A stretch of 64,000 nucleotides of DNA from Rubrivivax sp. (GCA_020248945.1 JADCGQ010000001.1:1-64000), one strand, 5' to 3'; positions 29,869 to 41,669 are shown, counted from the stretch's first letter. Notes: generated by a model not told the origin, from the letters alone. A program made the numbers and translations.

Positions 29869-31425
29869 TCAGGGCACGCGCTTGTAGCGGCTGTAGCCGC
29901 CCAGCGCCTTGGGCTTGGGTTGCAGCACGACCACGCTGCGCGGCGGCAACTCCACGGTGATGAAACCGGGGCCGAAGCCCATCGGCGGCAGCGTGCCCAC
30001 GAGGCCGAGCACGTCGACCATCGGCGTGTCGTCCATCAGGTGCGCATTGGCCACCAGCAGCCGCTCGCGCACCGTCGCGTCCGTCGGGTTGGCGACGACG
30101 AGGCGGGTCTCGAGCGCGCGGTCGGTGTGACGCTCGAAGGCGAGCAGCCGGTCGGACTCGATCAGCCGGAAGTCACCCACGCGCAGCGCGCGGTGGGCCT
30201 GGCGCAGCGCCACCAGCTGGCGCACCCAGCCGAGCTCGGGGTTGTCGTCGCGCACCAGGTCCCAGCGCATCGGTCCGCGGTTGGCGGGGTCGGCGCCGCC
30301 GGTCATGCCGACCTCGACGCCGTAGTACAGGTTGGGCGCGCCGGGCAGCGTGAACTGCAGCGCCTGCGCGAGGCGGCGCTGTGCCGCGTCGGGCAACTGC
30401 GTCGCAATGCGCGGGATGTCGTGGTTGTCGATGACGACCCAGCTCTTGAGCAGCGGCTCGATGCCGGCGTCCTTCACCAGGCGATCGGTCATGCGGCCGG
30501 CGGCACCCGGGGCGATGTCGCCGCGCACCGCGCCGAGCACGATCTCGCGCAGGGTGAAGTTCATCACCGAGTCCATCGAGCGCAGCCACTCGCCGGGGTA
30601 GTTGACGATCTCGCCCACCACCAGCGAACCGGGCTTCTCGCGGTGCGCGGCGTCGGTCAGCTCGCGCAGGTAGGCGTGGCCCAGCTCGTAGGCGGTGTCC
30701 AGGCGCCAGCCGTCGGCGCCGTCGCGCAGGTAGCCGCGCACCACCGAGTCCGCGTCGCCCCAGAGGTGGCGCCGCACGGCGGGGTTTTCGAGGTTCAGCT
30801 CGGGCAGGTTCTGGAAGCCGGTCCAGGCGCGCGCCCCGCCCTCGTACTGCGGCCCGATGGCGAACCAGCTGCGCCAGCGGCTCTTCGGGTCGGCCATCGC
30901 CTCCTTGAAGATCGGCGCGTTGCGGCCCATGTGGTTGAACACGCCGTCGAGCACCACCTTCAGGCCGAGCTTCTTCGCCTCGGCGGCCAGGCGGCGGAAG
31001 TCGTCGCGCGTGCCGTACTCGGGGCTGACGGCCTTGAAGTCGAAGGCGTCGTACTTGTGGTTGGTGTAGGCCAGGTGAATGGGATTGAGGTACAGCACGT
31101 CGGCGCCGAGCGCGCGGATGTGCCCGAGCTTCGTCGTCGCGCTGGCGAGGTCACCGCCCCAGAAGTGCAGCTCGTGCGCCGCGAGCTTCTGGTCGGCGAG
31201 GTAGGGGCCCGGCTCGGGCACCTCGGTCCAGGCGCGCAGCACCTTGGGCGCCGGGTACAGCGCGCGTTTGGCCGCCAGGTCGGCCGGCGGCACGAAGCGG
31301 TCGACGATGATCTGGTAGACGATGGCGCCGTTGCGCCAGTCGCGCTCGCGGTCCTCGAAGGGGCCGGCCTGCGCGGCCGTGGCGGCCATCAGCAGCGTTG
31401 CCGCGACGGCAGTGCGTATCGTCAT
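29869..31425 (-). CDS. exported GH13 alpha-amylase-family glycosidase, paralogue 2
   Basis: The 518-residue enzyme has a plain Sec signal ([16 protein letters not shown]) rather than twin arginines. Its barrel matches the neighbouring paralogue: Asp243 (GWRLDTAYE), Glu272 (VVGEIVNYP) and Asp336 (IDNHDIPR), with the same 29-residue spacing between nucleophile and acid/base. Segments such as [20 protein letters not shown], shared almost exactly with the paralogue, show recent duplication. The ATG overlaps the malG stop (ATGA), so translation is coupled to the transporter. It probably hydrolyses starch oligomers in the periplasm or outside. Confidence 0.92.
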   Translation of the reverse strand: MTIRTAVAATLLMAATAAQAGPFEDRERDWRNGAIVYQIIVDRFVPPADLAAKRALYPAPKVLRAWTEVPEPGPYLADQKLAAHELHFWGGDLASATTKLGHIRALGADVLYLNPIHLAYTNHKYDAFDFKAVSPEYGTRDDFRRLAAEAKKLGLKVVLDGVFNHMGRNAPIFKEAMADPKSRWRSWFAIGPQYEGGARAWTGFQNLPELNLENPAVRRHLWGDADSVVRGYLRDGADGWRLDTAYELGHAYLRELTDAAHREKPGSLVVGEIVNYPGEWLRSMDSVMNFTLREIVLGAVRGDIAPGAAGRMTDRLVKDAGIEPLLKSWVVIDNHDIPRIATQLPDAAQRRLAQALQFTLPGAPNLYYGVEVGMTGGADPANRGPMRWDLVRDDNPELGWVRQLVALRQAHRALRVGDFRLIESDRLLAFERHTDRALETRLVVANPTDATVRERLLVANAHLMDDTPMVDVLGLVGTLPPMGFGPGFITVELPPRSVVVLQPKPKALGGYSRYKRVP

Positions 31426-32312
31426 CCCTTCACGCCGCCAGCCGTGAGCCCACTGACGATCCAGCGCTGCGCCAGCAGAAACACCAGCGTGATCGGCAGG
31501 CCGCTCAGCACAGCCGCCGCGGCGAAGTCGCCCCACAGGTAGCGCTGCTCGTACAGGTAGAACTTGCTGCCCACCGCGAGCGTGAGGTTGGGCTCCTCGC
31601 GCAGCAGGATGCTGGCCACGGGGTACTCGATGATGGTGCCGATGAAGGCCAGCACGAACACCACCATCAGGATCGGCACCGCCATCGGCAGCAGCACGTG
31701 GCGGAAGGTCTGCCAGTGGGTGGCGCCGTCGACCTTGGCGTTTTCTTCGATCTCCACCGGGATGGTCTCGAAGTAGCCCTTGATCGTCCAGATGTGCATG
31801 GCCACGCCGCCGAGGTAGGCCACGATGAGGCCGGCATGCGTCTCGATGCCCAGCCACGGCACCTGCGTGCCGATGCCCTCGAAGATGGCGTAGATGGCGA
31901 CGAGTGCCACCGCCACCGGGAACATCTGCAGCAGCAGCATGCTGTTGAGGATGAGCTGCTTGTGCGCGAAGCGCAGCCGCGCAAAGGCGTAGGCCGCGGT
32001 GGTGCTGATGGCCACGATGAGGAAGGCCGAGATCGTGGCGATCTTGATGCTGTTCCACAGCCACAGCAGCACCGGGAAGGGCGGCTGCGTCACGCTGCCG
32101 TCGGCGTTGGTGACGGGGATGCCCAGCGCCAGCTGCCAGTGCTCGAAGCTGATCTGCGTGGGGATGATGCTGCCGGTGGCGAAGTTGCCGGGCCGCAGGC
32201 TGATGCTGACGACGGCGAGCAGCGGGAACAGCGTGAAGGCCAGCAGCACCCACAGCGCACCGTGGGCGGCCCAGGCGCGCCAGCGCTGCTTCTTGCCGGT
32301 GACGATGGGCAT
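31422..32312 (-). CDS. malG: maltose/maltodextrin ABC transporter permease MalG
   Basis: The 296-residue inner-membrane permease has six predicted helices and the conserved cytoplasmic EAA loop ([20 protein letters not shown]) that docks on MalK. Its length matches E. coli MalG (296). The N-terminal helix, the periplasmic loop with [14 protein letters not shown], and the C-terminal [15 protein letters not shown] ending are all family features. It starts one base after the malF stop and overlaps the next gene's ATG by four bases. With MalF it forms the translocation channel for maltodextrins delivered by MalE. Confidence 0.95.
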   Translation of the reverse strand: MPIVTGKKQRWRAWAAHGALWVLLAFTLFPLLAVVSISLRPGNFATGSIIPTQISFEHWQLALGIPVTNADGSVTQPPFPVLLWLWNSIKIATISAFLIVAISTTAAYAFARLRFAHKQLILNSMLLLQMFPVAVALVAIYAIFEGIGTQVPWLGIETHAGLIVAYLGGVAMHIWTIKGYFETIPVEIEENAKVDGATHWQTFRHVLLPMAVPILMVVFVLAFIGTIIEYPVASILLREEPNLTLAVGSKFYLYEQRYLWGDFAAAAVLSGLPITLVFLLAQRWIVSGLTAGGVKG

Positions 32313-32313
32313 G

Positions 32314-33864
32314 TCAGCGTCTCCCTTCGGGGCTGTTCGTGAAGCGCAGCTGCACCAGCGCCATCACCGCCACCAGCAGGAAGATCAGTGTGCTGATGGC
32401 TGCCGCGAGGCCGAAGTTCTGGCCGCTGTCGGTGAAGGCGATGCGGTAGGTGTAGCTGACGAGGATGTCGGTGGTGCCCGCCGGCAGCTTGGTGTTCAGG
32501 AAGTCGGGCCGCCCGTCGGTGAGCAGGCTGATGAGCACGAAGTTGTTGAAGTTGAACGCAAACGCGCTGATGAGCAGCGGCGTCAGCGGCCGCGCGATCA
32601 GCGGTGCGGTGATCTTCCAGAAGTTCGTCCAGGGGCTGGCGCCGGCCAGCGCGCTGGCCTCGTACAGGTCGCTCGGGATCGCCTTGATCAGCCCCGCGCA
32701 CAGAATCATGATGTACGGGTAGCCCAGCCAGGTGTTGACGATGAGGATCATCATCTTGGCGAGAAGCGGCTCGGCAAACCACGCCGGCCGCACGCCGAAC
32801 ACGGCGTCCAGGATGGCGTTGATCTCGCCGAAGTTCTGGTTGAACAGGCCCTTCCACACCAGGATGCTGATGAAGCCCGGCACCGCGTAGGGCAGGAACA
32901 GCAGCGTGCGGTACAGCGTGCGGTGCTTCAGGCCCTCCCACTCGAGCAGCACCGCCAGCGACATGCCCAAGGCCGTGGACAGCAGCACCGTCAGGCCCGA
33001 GAACATGACCGTCCAGATGAAGATGCTGACGAAGGGGCCGCGGAAGTCGGCGTCCAGCAGCATGCGGCTGTAGTTGGCGAATCCGATGCCCACGGTGAAA
33101 CCGGGCGAGATGCGCTCCACCTCGCCGCCGGCGCCGGCGGACTCGAAGTAGCCGGTCTCGCGGTTGGGCACGAAGACGCGGCCGCTGCCGGTCTGCACCA
33201 GTGCGCCGTCGGGTCGTGCCGTCCACAGCGGCTCGATGGGGCCGAACTCGCGCAGGCCGGCGTACTGCACGCGCTCGCCGCCGGGCAGCTGCAGCGCCAG
33301 GCGCTGCAGGCCCTCGCGCTGCGCGATCACCGCCTTCAGGTCGAGCGCCGGGCCGATTGTGTTGGCGGGGGTGGTGGCCGCCTCGGGTGCCATCACCACC
33401 GGGGTGGCCGGCGGCGCGCGCAGGTCCAGCGGCGGCGACAGCAGCGGCTCGCCGCCGGCCTCGCCCGGCGCCAGCCGCAGGCGGTGCGCGCTGCCCTCGG
33501 CATGCAGCGTGTAGGGCCGCGCGCGGGCTTCGTCCACCAGGTTCTGGTCGAGCAGGTACTGGCGCGAGCGTTCCTCGGTCAGCAGGTGCGCCGACGAGTA
33601 GTTGGTGAAGCCGATCTGCACCGTGTAGACCAGCGGGAACACCACGAACAGCAGCATGCCGGCCACGCCCGGGAACAGGTACTTCCAGGCCACCGAGGTG
33701 GCCGTGCCGTACACCACCAGCGCCACGCTGCCGAAGGCCAGCGCGCCCACCGCCACCAGGGCCTGGCCGGCCATCCACAGGTTGAACACCAGCCACAGCA
33801 GCGCCAGCGCGGCCAGGGCCGCCACGCCGTGGTGCAGCCAGCGGGAGCGGGCCGGCGTGCTCAT
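32314..33864 (-). CDS. malF: maltose/maltodextrin ABC transporter permease MalF
   Basis: The 516-residue permease is almost the length of E. coli MalF (514). It shares that protein's distinctive architecture: two to three N-terminal helices, a large periplasmic P2-type domain (about residues 95-265), then the core permease helices with the EAA loop [20 protein letters not shown]. The P2 domain contacts the binding protein. The ATG at 33864 overlaps the malE stop (ATGA). The open frame continues upstream through malE in the wrong register, which I ignored. Confidence 0.95.
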   Translation of the reverse strand: MSTPARSRWLHHGVAALAALALLWLVFNLWMAGQALVAVGALAFGSVALVVYGTATSVAWKYLFPGVAGMLLFVVFPLVYTVQIGFTNYSSAHLLTEERSRQYLLDQNLVDEARARPYTLHAEGSAHRLRLAPGEAGGEPLLSPPLDLRAPPATPVVMAPEAATTPANTIGPALDLKAVIAQREGLQRLALQLPGGERVQYAGLREFGPIEPLWTARPDGALVQTGSGRVFVPNRETGYFESAGAGGEVERISPGFTVGIGFANYSRMLLDADFRGPFVSIFIWTVMFSGLTVLLSTALGMSLAVLLEWEGLKHRTLYRTLLFLPYAVPGFISILVWKGLFNQNFGEINAILDAVFGVRPAWFAEPLLAKMMILIVNTWLGYPYIMILCAGLIKAIPSDLYEASALAGASPWTNFWKITAPLIARPLTPLLISAFAFNFNNFVLISLLTDGRPDFLNTKLPAGTTDILVSYTYRIAFTDSGQNFGLAAAISTLIFLLVAVMALVQLRFTNSPEGRR

Positions 33865-35034
33865 CGGGCCTTCATGCGCGCGGCGGCGCCGTCGAGGGCT
33901 TCCTTCGCTGCCTGGCGGCCACTGGTGACGGCCTCCAGCGCGGCGTCCATCGCCGGGAAGAAACGGCCCATCTCGGGGATGTTGGGGATGGGCTCGCCGG
34001 CGCGGGCGTTGGCCATCGTCGCGGCGATCTTCGGGTCGGCGCTCAGCTCGGCGTAGTAGGCCTTGTTGGCCGGCACGCCCAGCGGCACGTCGGCGCTGAC
34101 GATCTTGAGGTTTTCCACCTTGAGCAGGTGGTGCTCGAGGAACTCGCGCGCGATGTCCTTGACGCGGCTGGGCGCGGTGATCATGCAGCCGAGCACGCCG
34201 ACGAAGGGCTTGCCGGGCTTGCCACCGACGCTGGGGATGGGCGCCACGGTGAAGTCGATGCCGACCTTGCGCACGTTGTCCCAGGCCCAGGGGCCGTTGA
34301 TCATCATCGCCACCTGGCCCTTGGCGAAGGCGCTTTCCATCTCGGCATAGCGCGCGCCGCGCGGCATGTGGCCGTCGCGCACCAGGCGATCCAGCAACTG
34401 CACGCCCTGCAGCGCGCCAGCGTTGTTGACGCCCACCACCGAGGTGTCGAAGTCGCCCGCAGCGTTGCGGCCGAAGATGAAGCCGCCCGGGCCGGCGAGC
34501 AGCGACCAGCTGAAGAAGCTGTTGTTGTAGGCCCAGAGGATGGCGCTCTTGCCCTCTTTCTTGAGGCGGCGGTCGATCTCGATCACCTCGTCGAAGGTCT
34601 TCGGCGGCTCGGGCACCAGCGCGCGGTTGACGATCAGGCCCACCGACTCGATGGCGATCGGATAGCCCCAGGTCTGGCCGCGGTAGGTGAAGGCGGCCCA
34701 GGCGCTGTCGTCGATCTCGGCGCGCAGCGCGCGGCCGGGGCGGATGGGCACGATCAGCCCGCCCTTGGCCCACTCGCCGACGCGGTCGTGCGCCCAGCAC
34801 ATGATGTCCGGGCCCTTGCCGGCGGCGGCCGCGGCCTGGAACTTGTCGGGTGCGCCCTCGGGGTGCTGCACCACCACGGGCACGCCGCTTTTCGCGGTGA
34901 AGGCGTCGCCCACCTTCTGCAGGCCGTTGTAGCCCTTGTCGCCGTTGATCCAGACGAGCAGGCGCAGGTCGCGCCCGCCCTGGGCCGTGGCGGCGGTGGC
35001 CGCGGCGGCCAGCAGGGCCGCCGCCAGCAGGCGA

Positions 35035-35045
<11 letters not shown>
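33861..35045 (-). CDS. malE: maltose/maltodextrin-binding periplasmic protein MalE
   Basis: The 394-residue solute-binding protein carries a signal peptide (LLAAALLAAAATAATAQ). Its mature sequence follows the MalE pattern: LLVWINGDKGYNGL, the hinge segments GPDIMCWAHDRVGEWA and YPIAIESVGLIVNR, MMINGPWAWDNV, and the C-terminal PNIPEMGRFFPAMD. It delivers maltodextrins to MalFG and possibly to a chemoreceptor. The ATG 35045 lies eleven bases inside the end of malK, so the two are translationally linked. Confidence 0.95.
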
Positions 35046-36171
<1,126 letters not shown>

Positions 36172-36202
36172 TGCTTGTCTCCGGGCCTCGGCCCCTGCGT
36201 TT

Positions 36203-36219
36203 CTGTAATGAATATACAG
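36203..36219. promoter_or_regulatory. candidate operator upstream of malK
   Basis: The inverted repeat CTGTA-N7-TACAG lies 32 bases before the malK start, in the only AT-rich patch of this gap. Its TGTA-N7-TACA core has the same geometry as the palindrome at the glgX start 110 bases away. Binding by a transcription factor is inferred. Confidence 0.45.
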
Positions 36220-36313
36220 CCCGATCGCCGGGCGGCTCAACCGAATCCGGCGCGCAGAGCTGGGTAGCAAACCATTATGAATCAACAGCTTGGCGTGACA
36301 CTGGGGAATCCAC

Positions 36314-36332
36314 CATGTAGCATTACTACATG
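36314..36332. promoter_or_regulatory. candidate operator overlapping the glgX start codon
   Basis: A perfect 7-base inverted repeat, CATGTAG-CATTA-CTACATG, includes the glgX ATG in its right arm. It contains TGTA-N7-TACA, as does the malK site. A protein bound here would block both the RNA start and translation region of glgX-malQ. Confidence 0.5.
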
Positions 36333-38345
36333 ACGACGCCCTTTGCCGCCACCTTGGCGCCCGGCCGGCGAGGCCCCTTCGGCGCGCACGCCGTGGCCGG
36401 TGGCGTGAACCTCGCGGTCTGGTCGGAGCATGCCACCGCCATCGACTGGTGCCTGTTCGACGCCGCCGGCGCGCAGGAACTCGCGCGCCACCGCCTGCAC
36501 CGCGACGCCGACGGCGTGTTCCACGGCTTCCTGGCTGGCGCCGGGCCGGGCCTCGTGTACGGGCTGCGCGCCCACGGGCCGAACTTGCCGCGCGAGGGCC
36601 ACCGCTTCAACCCGGCCAAGCTGCTGCTCGACCCCTGGGCGCGCGAGATCGTCGGCCGCTTCGAGTGGCGGCCCGAGCACCACGGCTACGTGCTCGGGGC
36701 ATCGCCCTTCGACACCGAAGAGACCACCGACAACGCCGTGCACGCGCTCAAGGCCCGCGTCGCGCCGCCGCGCGAGCCCGCGCGCCGTGACCGGGCGCCG
36801 CGCCACGCACCGGCCGCGCGCGTGCTGTACGAGCTGCACGTCAAGTCGTTCTCGATGCGCCACCCCGGCCTGCCGCCCGAGGTGAGGGGCACCTATGCCG
36901 CGCTGGCCCACCCGGTGGCGCTGGCGCACTTCAGGCGCCTGGGCGTGACGACGCTGTCGCTGCTGCCGGTGCAGTACCGGCTGAACGAGCCGATGATGGC
37001 GCCGGGGCTCGTCAACCACTGGGGCTACAACACGCTGGGCTTCTTCTGCCCCGACCCGCGCTTTGCCCAGCAGCCCGGCGACGCCACGGCCGTGGCCGAC
37101 GAGTTCCGCGCCATGGTGGCCGCGCTGCACGCGGCCGGGCTCGAGGTGCTGATGGACGTGGTCTACAACCACACGCCCGAGGGCAACCACTTCGGGCCCA
37201 CGCTCAGCTTCCGCGGCCTCGACCAGAAGAGCTGGTACCGCGTGGCGCCTGATGGTCCAGATCGCGGCACGCTGGTCGACTTCACCCACTGCGGCAACAC
37301 CGTCAACGTGGCGCACCCGGGGGTGGCGCGCTTCGTCGTCGACAGCCTGGCTTTCTGGGTGCGCGAGATGGGCGTCGACGGCTTCCGCTTCGATCTCGCC
37401 CCCGTGCTGGGCCGCGGCGCAGACGGCGCGTTCTCGCGCGACGCAGCCTTCTTCCGGATCCTGCAGGCCGAACCCGCGCTCGACGGCGTCGCGCTCATCG
37501 CCGAGCCCTGGGACGGCGGCCCGCGCGGCTACCGCGTCGGCGGCTTCCCGGCGCCCTGGCAGGAGTGGAACGACCGCTTCCGCGACGCCACGCGCGGCTT
37601 CTGGCTCAGCCAGCCGGGGCCGCACGGGCCGGTCACGCGGCGCGAGATGCTGGCGCGCCTGGCCGGCTCGCCCGAGTTGTATGCAGGCGACGGCCGCCCA
37701 CCCACCAGCAGCGTGAACTTCATCGCCGTGCACGACGGCTTCACGCTCGCCGACCTCGTGGCCTACGCGCGCAAGCACAACCACGCCAACGGCGAAGACA
37801 ACCGCGACGGCCGCGACGACGAGCACAGCGCGAACTTCGGCGCCGAGGGCCCGACGACCGACACCACGATCCGCGCCACGCGCGCCGCCGTGCAGCGTGC
37901 GCTGCTGGCCACGCTGCTGCTGGCCCAGGGCACGCCGATGCTGCTGGCCGGCGACGAGTTCGGCCACAGCCAGCACGGCAACAACAACGCCTGGAACCAG
38001 GACAATCCGCTCGGCTGGCTGGCCTGGGACGAGGCCGACGATGCGCTCACGGCCTTCGTGGCGCGAGTGCTGGCGCTGCGGGGCGAGGGTGCGCTCGGCG
38101 CGCCGGCCACCTGGCACGAAGCCCCCTTGCGCGCGTTTGCGCTCGACGACGACGCGCCCGAGGCGCTGGCCGTGCGCGCCGGGGGCTGGTTGCTGGCGCT
38201 GAACCCCGATGCCGCGCCGCGACCGATCCCGCCCGAGGCCCTGGAGGGTGTCGTCTGGGCCCTGGCGCTCGACACGGCAGCCCACACGCCCACCGATGTC
38301 ACGGCCGCGCTCGCCCCGCGCAGCCTGCGCCTCTTGCGGCGCTGA
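36330..38345 (+). CDS. glgX: glycogen/maltodextrin debranching enzyme GlgX
   Basis: GlgX hydrolyses alpha-1,6 branches of limit dextrins inside the cell. The 671-residue product starts with a CBM48-type domain (about 12-120, PFGAHAVAGGVNLAVWSEHA) followed by a GH13 barrel of the isoamylase/GlgX group with MDVVYNHTPEGN. The catalytic residues are Asp355 (GFRFDLAPV), Glu392 (IAEPWDGG) and Asp469 (AVHDGFTL). GDEFGHSQHGNNNAWNQD is the characteristic late motif. It has no signal peptide, so it is cytoplasmic. It lies ten bases before malQ and is divergent from malK. The start codon lies inside a palindrome. Confidence 0.94.
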   Translation: MTTPFAATLAPGRRGPFGAHAVAGGVNLAVWSEHATAIDWCLFDAAGAQELARHRLHRDADGVFHGFLAGAGPGLVYGLRAHGPNLPREGHRFNPAKLLLDPWAREIVGRFEWRPEHHGYVLGASPFDTEETTDNAVHALKARVAPPREPARRDRAPRHAPAARVLYELHVKSFSMRHPGLPPEVRGTYAALAHPVALAHFRRLGVTTLSLLPVQYRLNEPMMAPGLVNHWGYNTLGFFCPDPRFAQQPGDATAVADEFRAMVAALHAAGLEVLMDVVYNHTPEGNHFGPTLSFRGLDQKSWYRVAPDGPDRGTLVDFTHCGNTVNVAHPGVARFVVDSLAFWVREMGVDGFRFDLAPVLGRGADGAFSRDAAFFRILQAEPALDGVALIAEPWDGGPRGYRVGGFPAPWQEWNDRFRDATRGFWLSQPGPHGPVTRREMLARLAGSPELYAGDGRPPTSSVNFIAVHDGFTLADLVAYARKHNHANGEDNRDGRDDEHSANFGAEGPTTDTTIRATRAAVQRALLATLLLAQGTPMLLAGDEFGHSQHGNNNAWNQDNPLGWLAWDEADDALTAFVARVLALRGEGALGAPATWHEAPLRAFALDDDAPEALAVRAGGWLLALNPDAAPRPIPPEALEGVVWALALDTAAHTPTDVTAALAPRSLRLLRR

Positions 38346-38355
38346 GAATCGCCCG

Positions 38356-39888
38356 ATGCCCTTCGACTTCAGCACCCGCCGCTCCGGCGTCGTCCTGCAC
38401 ATCACCTCGCTGCCCGGGCCGCACGGCCTGGGCGACCTCGGCGACGAATCACGACGCTTCGTCGACTGGCTCGCCGCCTGCGGCCAGAGCCTGTGGCAGG
38501 TGCTGCCGGTCAACCCCATCGGGCCCGGCCACTCGCCTTACCAGTGCCCCTCGGCCTTTGCCGGCAGCCCGTGGATGCTGGCGCTGGCGCCGCTGGTGCG
38601 CGCCGGCTGGCTGCCGGCCGCGGCGCTGGCGTCGGCACCGGTCTTCGACCCCACGCGCGCCGACTACGAGCGCGCCGTGCCCTGGCGCTGGGCGCTGCTG
38701 CAGCAGGCTGCGACCGGCTTTTTTGCGCAAGCCACGGCCGACGAGCGCGCGCGCTTCGAGGCCTGGTGCACGGTGGCCTCGAACTGGCTCGACGAGTGGT
38801 GCCTGTTCGCGGCGCTGAAAGACGCCCACGGCGGCCAGCCCTGGTGGGCCTGGGGCGAGCCCCTGGCCCGCCGCGATGCTGCCGCCCTGCGCCAGGCCCG
38901 CGCAACGCACGCGCAAGCGATGCGCGTGCACGCCTTCGTGCAGTGGCAGTTCGACGAGCAACTGGCGGCGCTGCGCGACTACGCCCACAGCCGCGGTGTC
39001 TTCCTGATGGGCGACGTGCCCATCTTCGTGGCCCACGACAGCGCCGATGTCTGGTCGCGCCCCGACCTGTACCTCATGGACGATCGCCACGAGCTCACCG
39101 TGGTGGCCGGCGTGCCGCCCGACGGCTTCGGCCCCGACGGCCAGCGCTGGGGCAACCCGCTGTACCGCTGGGACCGCATGGCCGCCGAGGGCTACGCGTG
39201 GTGGGTGGCGCGCCTGAAGCGCTCGCTGGCGCAGGCCGACCTCGTGCGCATCGACCACTTCCGCGGCTTCGCCGGTTACTGGGAGGTGCCTGCCGCCTGC
39301 CCGACGGCGCGCGAGGGCCGCTGGGCGCCCGGCCCCGGCCCGGCGCTCTTCGAGGCCTTCCGCGCCGCGCTGGGCGACGAGTTGCCCGTGGTGGCCGAAG
39401 ACCTGGGCACGATCACGCCCGACGTCATCGCGCTGCGCGACGGCTTCGGCCTGCCCGGCATGCGCATCGTGCAGGAGGCCTTCAACGGCTGGGGCGATGG
39501 CAGTGCGGCGGCCAACGCGCAGCACCCGTTCCTGCCGCACCACCACGTGCCGCACGCGCTGGCCTATAGCAGCACGCACGACAGCGACACCGCGCGCGGC
39601 TGGTGGAACAACGCGCGGCCCGAGGTGCGCGCCTACGCCGCCGAGTACCTGGCCTGCAACGAAGCCGAACGTGTGCACTGGGCGCTGATCCGCGCCACCA
39701 GCCAGAGCGTGGCGAAACTGGCCCTCTTTCCGCTGCAGGACGTGCTGGGCCTGGACGGCGCGCACCGCATGAACCTGCCCGGCACGGGCGCCGGCAACTG
39801 GTGCTGGCGCTTCGAGTGGCCGATGCTGCACGCTGACGCGGCCACCTGGCTGGGCCGCATCACACTGGCGGCCGGCCGCGCCGGCTGA
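38356..39888 (+). CDS. malQ: 4-alpha-glucanotransferase (amylomaltase)
   Basis: MalQ (GH77) transfers maltosyl and longer dextrinyl units between maltodextrins, releasing glucose. The 510-residue product opens with RRSGVVLHITSLPGPHGLGD. It has the nucleophile Asp300 (RIDHFRGF), acid/base Glu348 (VVAEDLGTI) and stabilising Asp409 (STHDSDTARGW), and the C-terminal NLPGTGAGNWCWR motif. It is a compact plant/Thermus-type MalQ without the N-terminal extension of the E. coli enzyme. The frame opens upstream at 38209 inside glgX; ATG 38356 matches the family start. No signal peptide, so it is cytoplasmic and works with GlgX on imported dextrins. Confidence 0.95.
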   Translation: MPFDFSTRRSGVVLHITSLPGPHGLGDLGDESRRFVDWLAACGQSLWQVLPVNPIGPGHSPYQCPSAFAGSPWMLALAPLVRAGWLPAAALASAPVFDPTRADYERAVPWRWALLQQAATGFFAQATADERARFEAWCTVASNWLDEWCLFAALKDAHGGQPWWAWGEPLARRDAAALRQARATHAQAMRVHAFVQWQFDEQLAALRDYAHSRGVFLMGDVPIFVAHDSADVWSRPDLYLMDDRHELTVVAGVPPDGFGPDGQRWGNPLYRWDRMAAEGYAWWVARLKRSLAQADLVRIDHFRGFAGYWEVPAACPTAREGRWAPGPGPALFEAFRAALGDELPVVAEDLGTITPDVIALRDGFGLPGMRIVQEAFNGWGDGSAAANAQHPFLPHHHVPHALAYSSTHDSDTARGWWNNARPEVRAYAAEYLACNEAERVHWALIRATSQSVAKLALFPLQDVLGLDGAHRMNLPGTGAGNWCWRFEWPMLHADAATWLGRITLAAGRAG

Positions 39889-39911
39889 GGGCCCGTCTGC
39901 GCGGCGCCGGC

Positions 39912-39944
39912 GCTTCGACAGGCCTGTCCTGAGCCTGACGAAGC
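39912..39944. terminator. REP-like hairpin between convergent malQ and GH13 gene
   Basis: GCTTCGACAGGC and GCCTGACGAAGC form a 12-base stem with one mismatch and a nine-base loop. This is a variant of the dispersed repeat clustered near 20700. Its position between two convergent stop codons suggests bidirectional termination, although there is no T-run. Confidence 0.55.
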
Positions 39945-39950
39945 CCAGCC

Positions 39951-41669
39951 TCAGCGTGTCCGCTTCGCCCGCTTTTTCTTCGGCACCGCCTTGTTGACCT
40001 CCAGCACCCGCACCGACAGCGGCGCCAGCAGCAGCGTGGCCACGCCTTGCGCGTCGGCGCGCGTGGCGGTGGCGCTGCCGGCCGGGTGCAGCGACACCAG
40101 CCGTGCGTGCGGCGGCAGGCCGCTGATCTGTGCCGGCGCCGGCGCCGTGTCGTGGTTGACGATGGTCACCGTGTGCTCGCGCTCGCGGCCTTCGGCCAGC
40201 CGCCGTTGCCACACCGCCACCAGGCCTTGCGCCGAGCCCTGCTCGAACGAGCCGCGCGCAATCGACGGGTGCGCATTGCGCAGGCCGATCATCGCCTTGT
40301 AGAAGTTGCGCAGCGAGCCCGGGTCGCGGCGCTGCGCCTGGGCGTTGTACGTGGCCACGTTCGGTGCCACCGGGCGGAACGGCGTGCCGGTGGTGAAGCC
40401 GCCGGTGCGCGCATCGGCCGTCCAGCTGCGCGGGCCGCGCAGCGGTGGGTCGCCTTCGAGGCCGTGTTCGGGCGCGTGCAGGCCGGCCTGGCCGATCTCC
40501 TCGCCGTAGTAGATGAAGGGCGTGCCCGGCTGCAGCAGGTAGGTGGCGGCGGCCAGGCGCATGCGGCGCTCGTCGCCGGCGAGCTGGTCCCACAGGCGCC
40601 GGCCGGCAAAGCCGTCGTGGTTCGACAGGAAGGTGGCCATCGTCGGGCTCGCGCTGTGCCAGAACGTGGCCACACGCTGCACCGATTCGGCCTTGCCGCG
40701 CGCGGCTTCCACGATGTGGTGCACGTAGCCGAAGGCGAAGGCGCCGCCGCACACGGCCGGGTCGCCCCACTCCTGCGGCTGGGCCGTGGCCTCGCAGACC
40801 ACGTAGCGCTGCGGATAGGCCCTGACCAGGTCCTGCAGCACCTTCGTGTAGGCGCGGCTCTCGGGCTGGTCGTTCCAGTCCTTGGCGCTGGTCTCGAACA
40901 GGTGCGGCACGGCGTCGAGCCGGTAGCCGTCGAGCCCGCGGTTGAGCCAGAAGCGCAGGCTGTCCTCGTGGTACGCCCGCACGGCCGGGTGGCGGAAGTC
41001 GAAGTCGGGCATGTGCGGCCCGAAGGTGCCGAGGTAGAAGCCGCGCGCCTCGGGGCCGGCGCGCGGCACGGTCTTGGCGCTGCCCGGCCACTGCCAGGGC
41101 GCCGACGCGGCGTGGTACCAGGGGTAGGCGCCCCAGATGTCCCAGCCGCCGGCGCAGGCGGCCGGGGCCTCGTCGCTCCACACGAACCAGCGGTGGAAGG
41201 GGTTGTCGGGGCCCTTCAGCGCCTCGGTGAAGAAGGGGTGCCTCGCCGAGGCGTGGTTGATCACGTAGTCCATGATCACGCCGATGCCGCGGGCATGCGC
41301 CTGGCGCAGCAGCTCGTCGAAGTCGGCCAGCGTGCCGTACTCGGGCGCGATGGCGCGGTAGTCGGTGGTGGCGTAGCCGTGGTCGCCGTCGGCGTTGGCG
41401 GTGACGGGCATCAGCCAGATGCCGCGGATGCCGAGGTCCTTGAGTTCGTCGAGCGTCGAGGTCAGGCCGCGCAGGTCGCCGATGCCGTCGCCGTCGCTGT
41501 CCTTCCAGGCGCGCACGAAGATCTCCATGAACACCCCACGCTCCCAGTGCGCCGGCAGGGTGCTGCTGCGCGGCGTGGCGGGCACCGGCGAGGTGTCGGG
41601 CGGCGCGGCCAGGGCGGCACCGAGCGCACACAGCGCGGCGGCCAGCGAGAGGAGGATCGAGCGCAACAT
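39951..41669 (-). CDS. exported GH13 alpha-amylase-family glycosidase, paralogue 3
   Basis: A 572-residue enzyme with a Sec signal (LLSLAAALCALGAALA) and a complete barrel: Asp252 (DGYRLDAVPH), Glu293 (VVCEATAQ) and Asp352 (FLSNHDGF). The first barrel motifs GVFMEIFVRAWKDSDGDGIGD and VIMDYVINHAS are those of alpha-amylase/trehalose-synthase-like subfamilies, so it is more distant from the two tandem paralogues at 28-31 kb. The C terminus is strongly basic (VPKKKRAKRTR), unusual for an exported enzyme. It is a single-gene unit convergent with malQ and divergent from the pullulanase. A degenerate operator-like motif overlaps its start codon. Confidence 0.9.
   Translation of the reverse strand: MLRSILLSLAAALCALGAALAAPPDTSPVPATPRSSTLPAHWERGVFMEIFVRAWKDSDGDGIGDLRGLTSTLDELKDLGIRGIWLMPVTANADGDHGYATTDYRAIAPEYGTLADFDELLRQAHARGIGVIMDYVINHASARHPFFTEALKGPDNPFHRWFVWSDEAPAACAGGWDIWGAYPWYHAASAPWQWPGSAKTVPRAGPEARGFYLGTFGPHMPDFDFRHPAVRAYHEDSLRFWLNRGLDGYRLDAVPHLFETSAKDWNDQPESRAYTKVLQDLVRAYPQRYVVCEATAQPQEWGDPAVCGGAFAFGYVHHIVEAARGKAESVQRVATFWHSASPTMATFLSNHDGFAGRRLWDQLAGDERRMRLAAATYLLQPGTPFIYYGEEIGQAGLHAPEHGLEGDPPLRGPRSWTADARTGGFTTGTPFRPVAPNVATYNAQAQRRDPGSLRNFYKAMIGLRNAHPSIARGSFEQGSAQGLVAVWQRRLAEGREREHTVTIVNHDTAPAPAQISGLPPHARLVSLHPAGSATATRADAQGVATLLLAPLSVRVLEVNKAVPKKKRAKRTR

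Noticed and set aside
36172-36285. N-terminal extension of MalK from 36285
   Set aside because: The additional 38 residues contain no family similarity and would include the palindromic operator; the GTG at 36171 has a ribosome site and matches MalK N termini.
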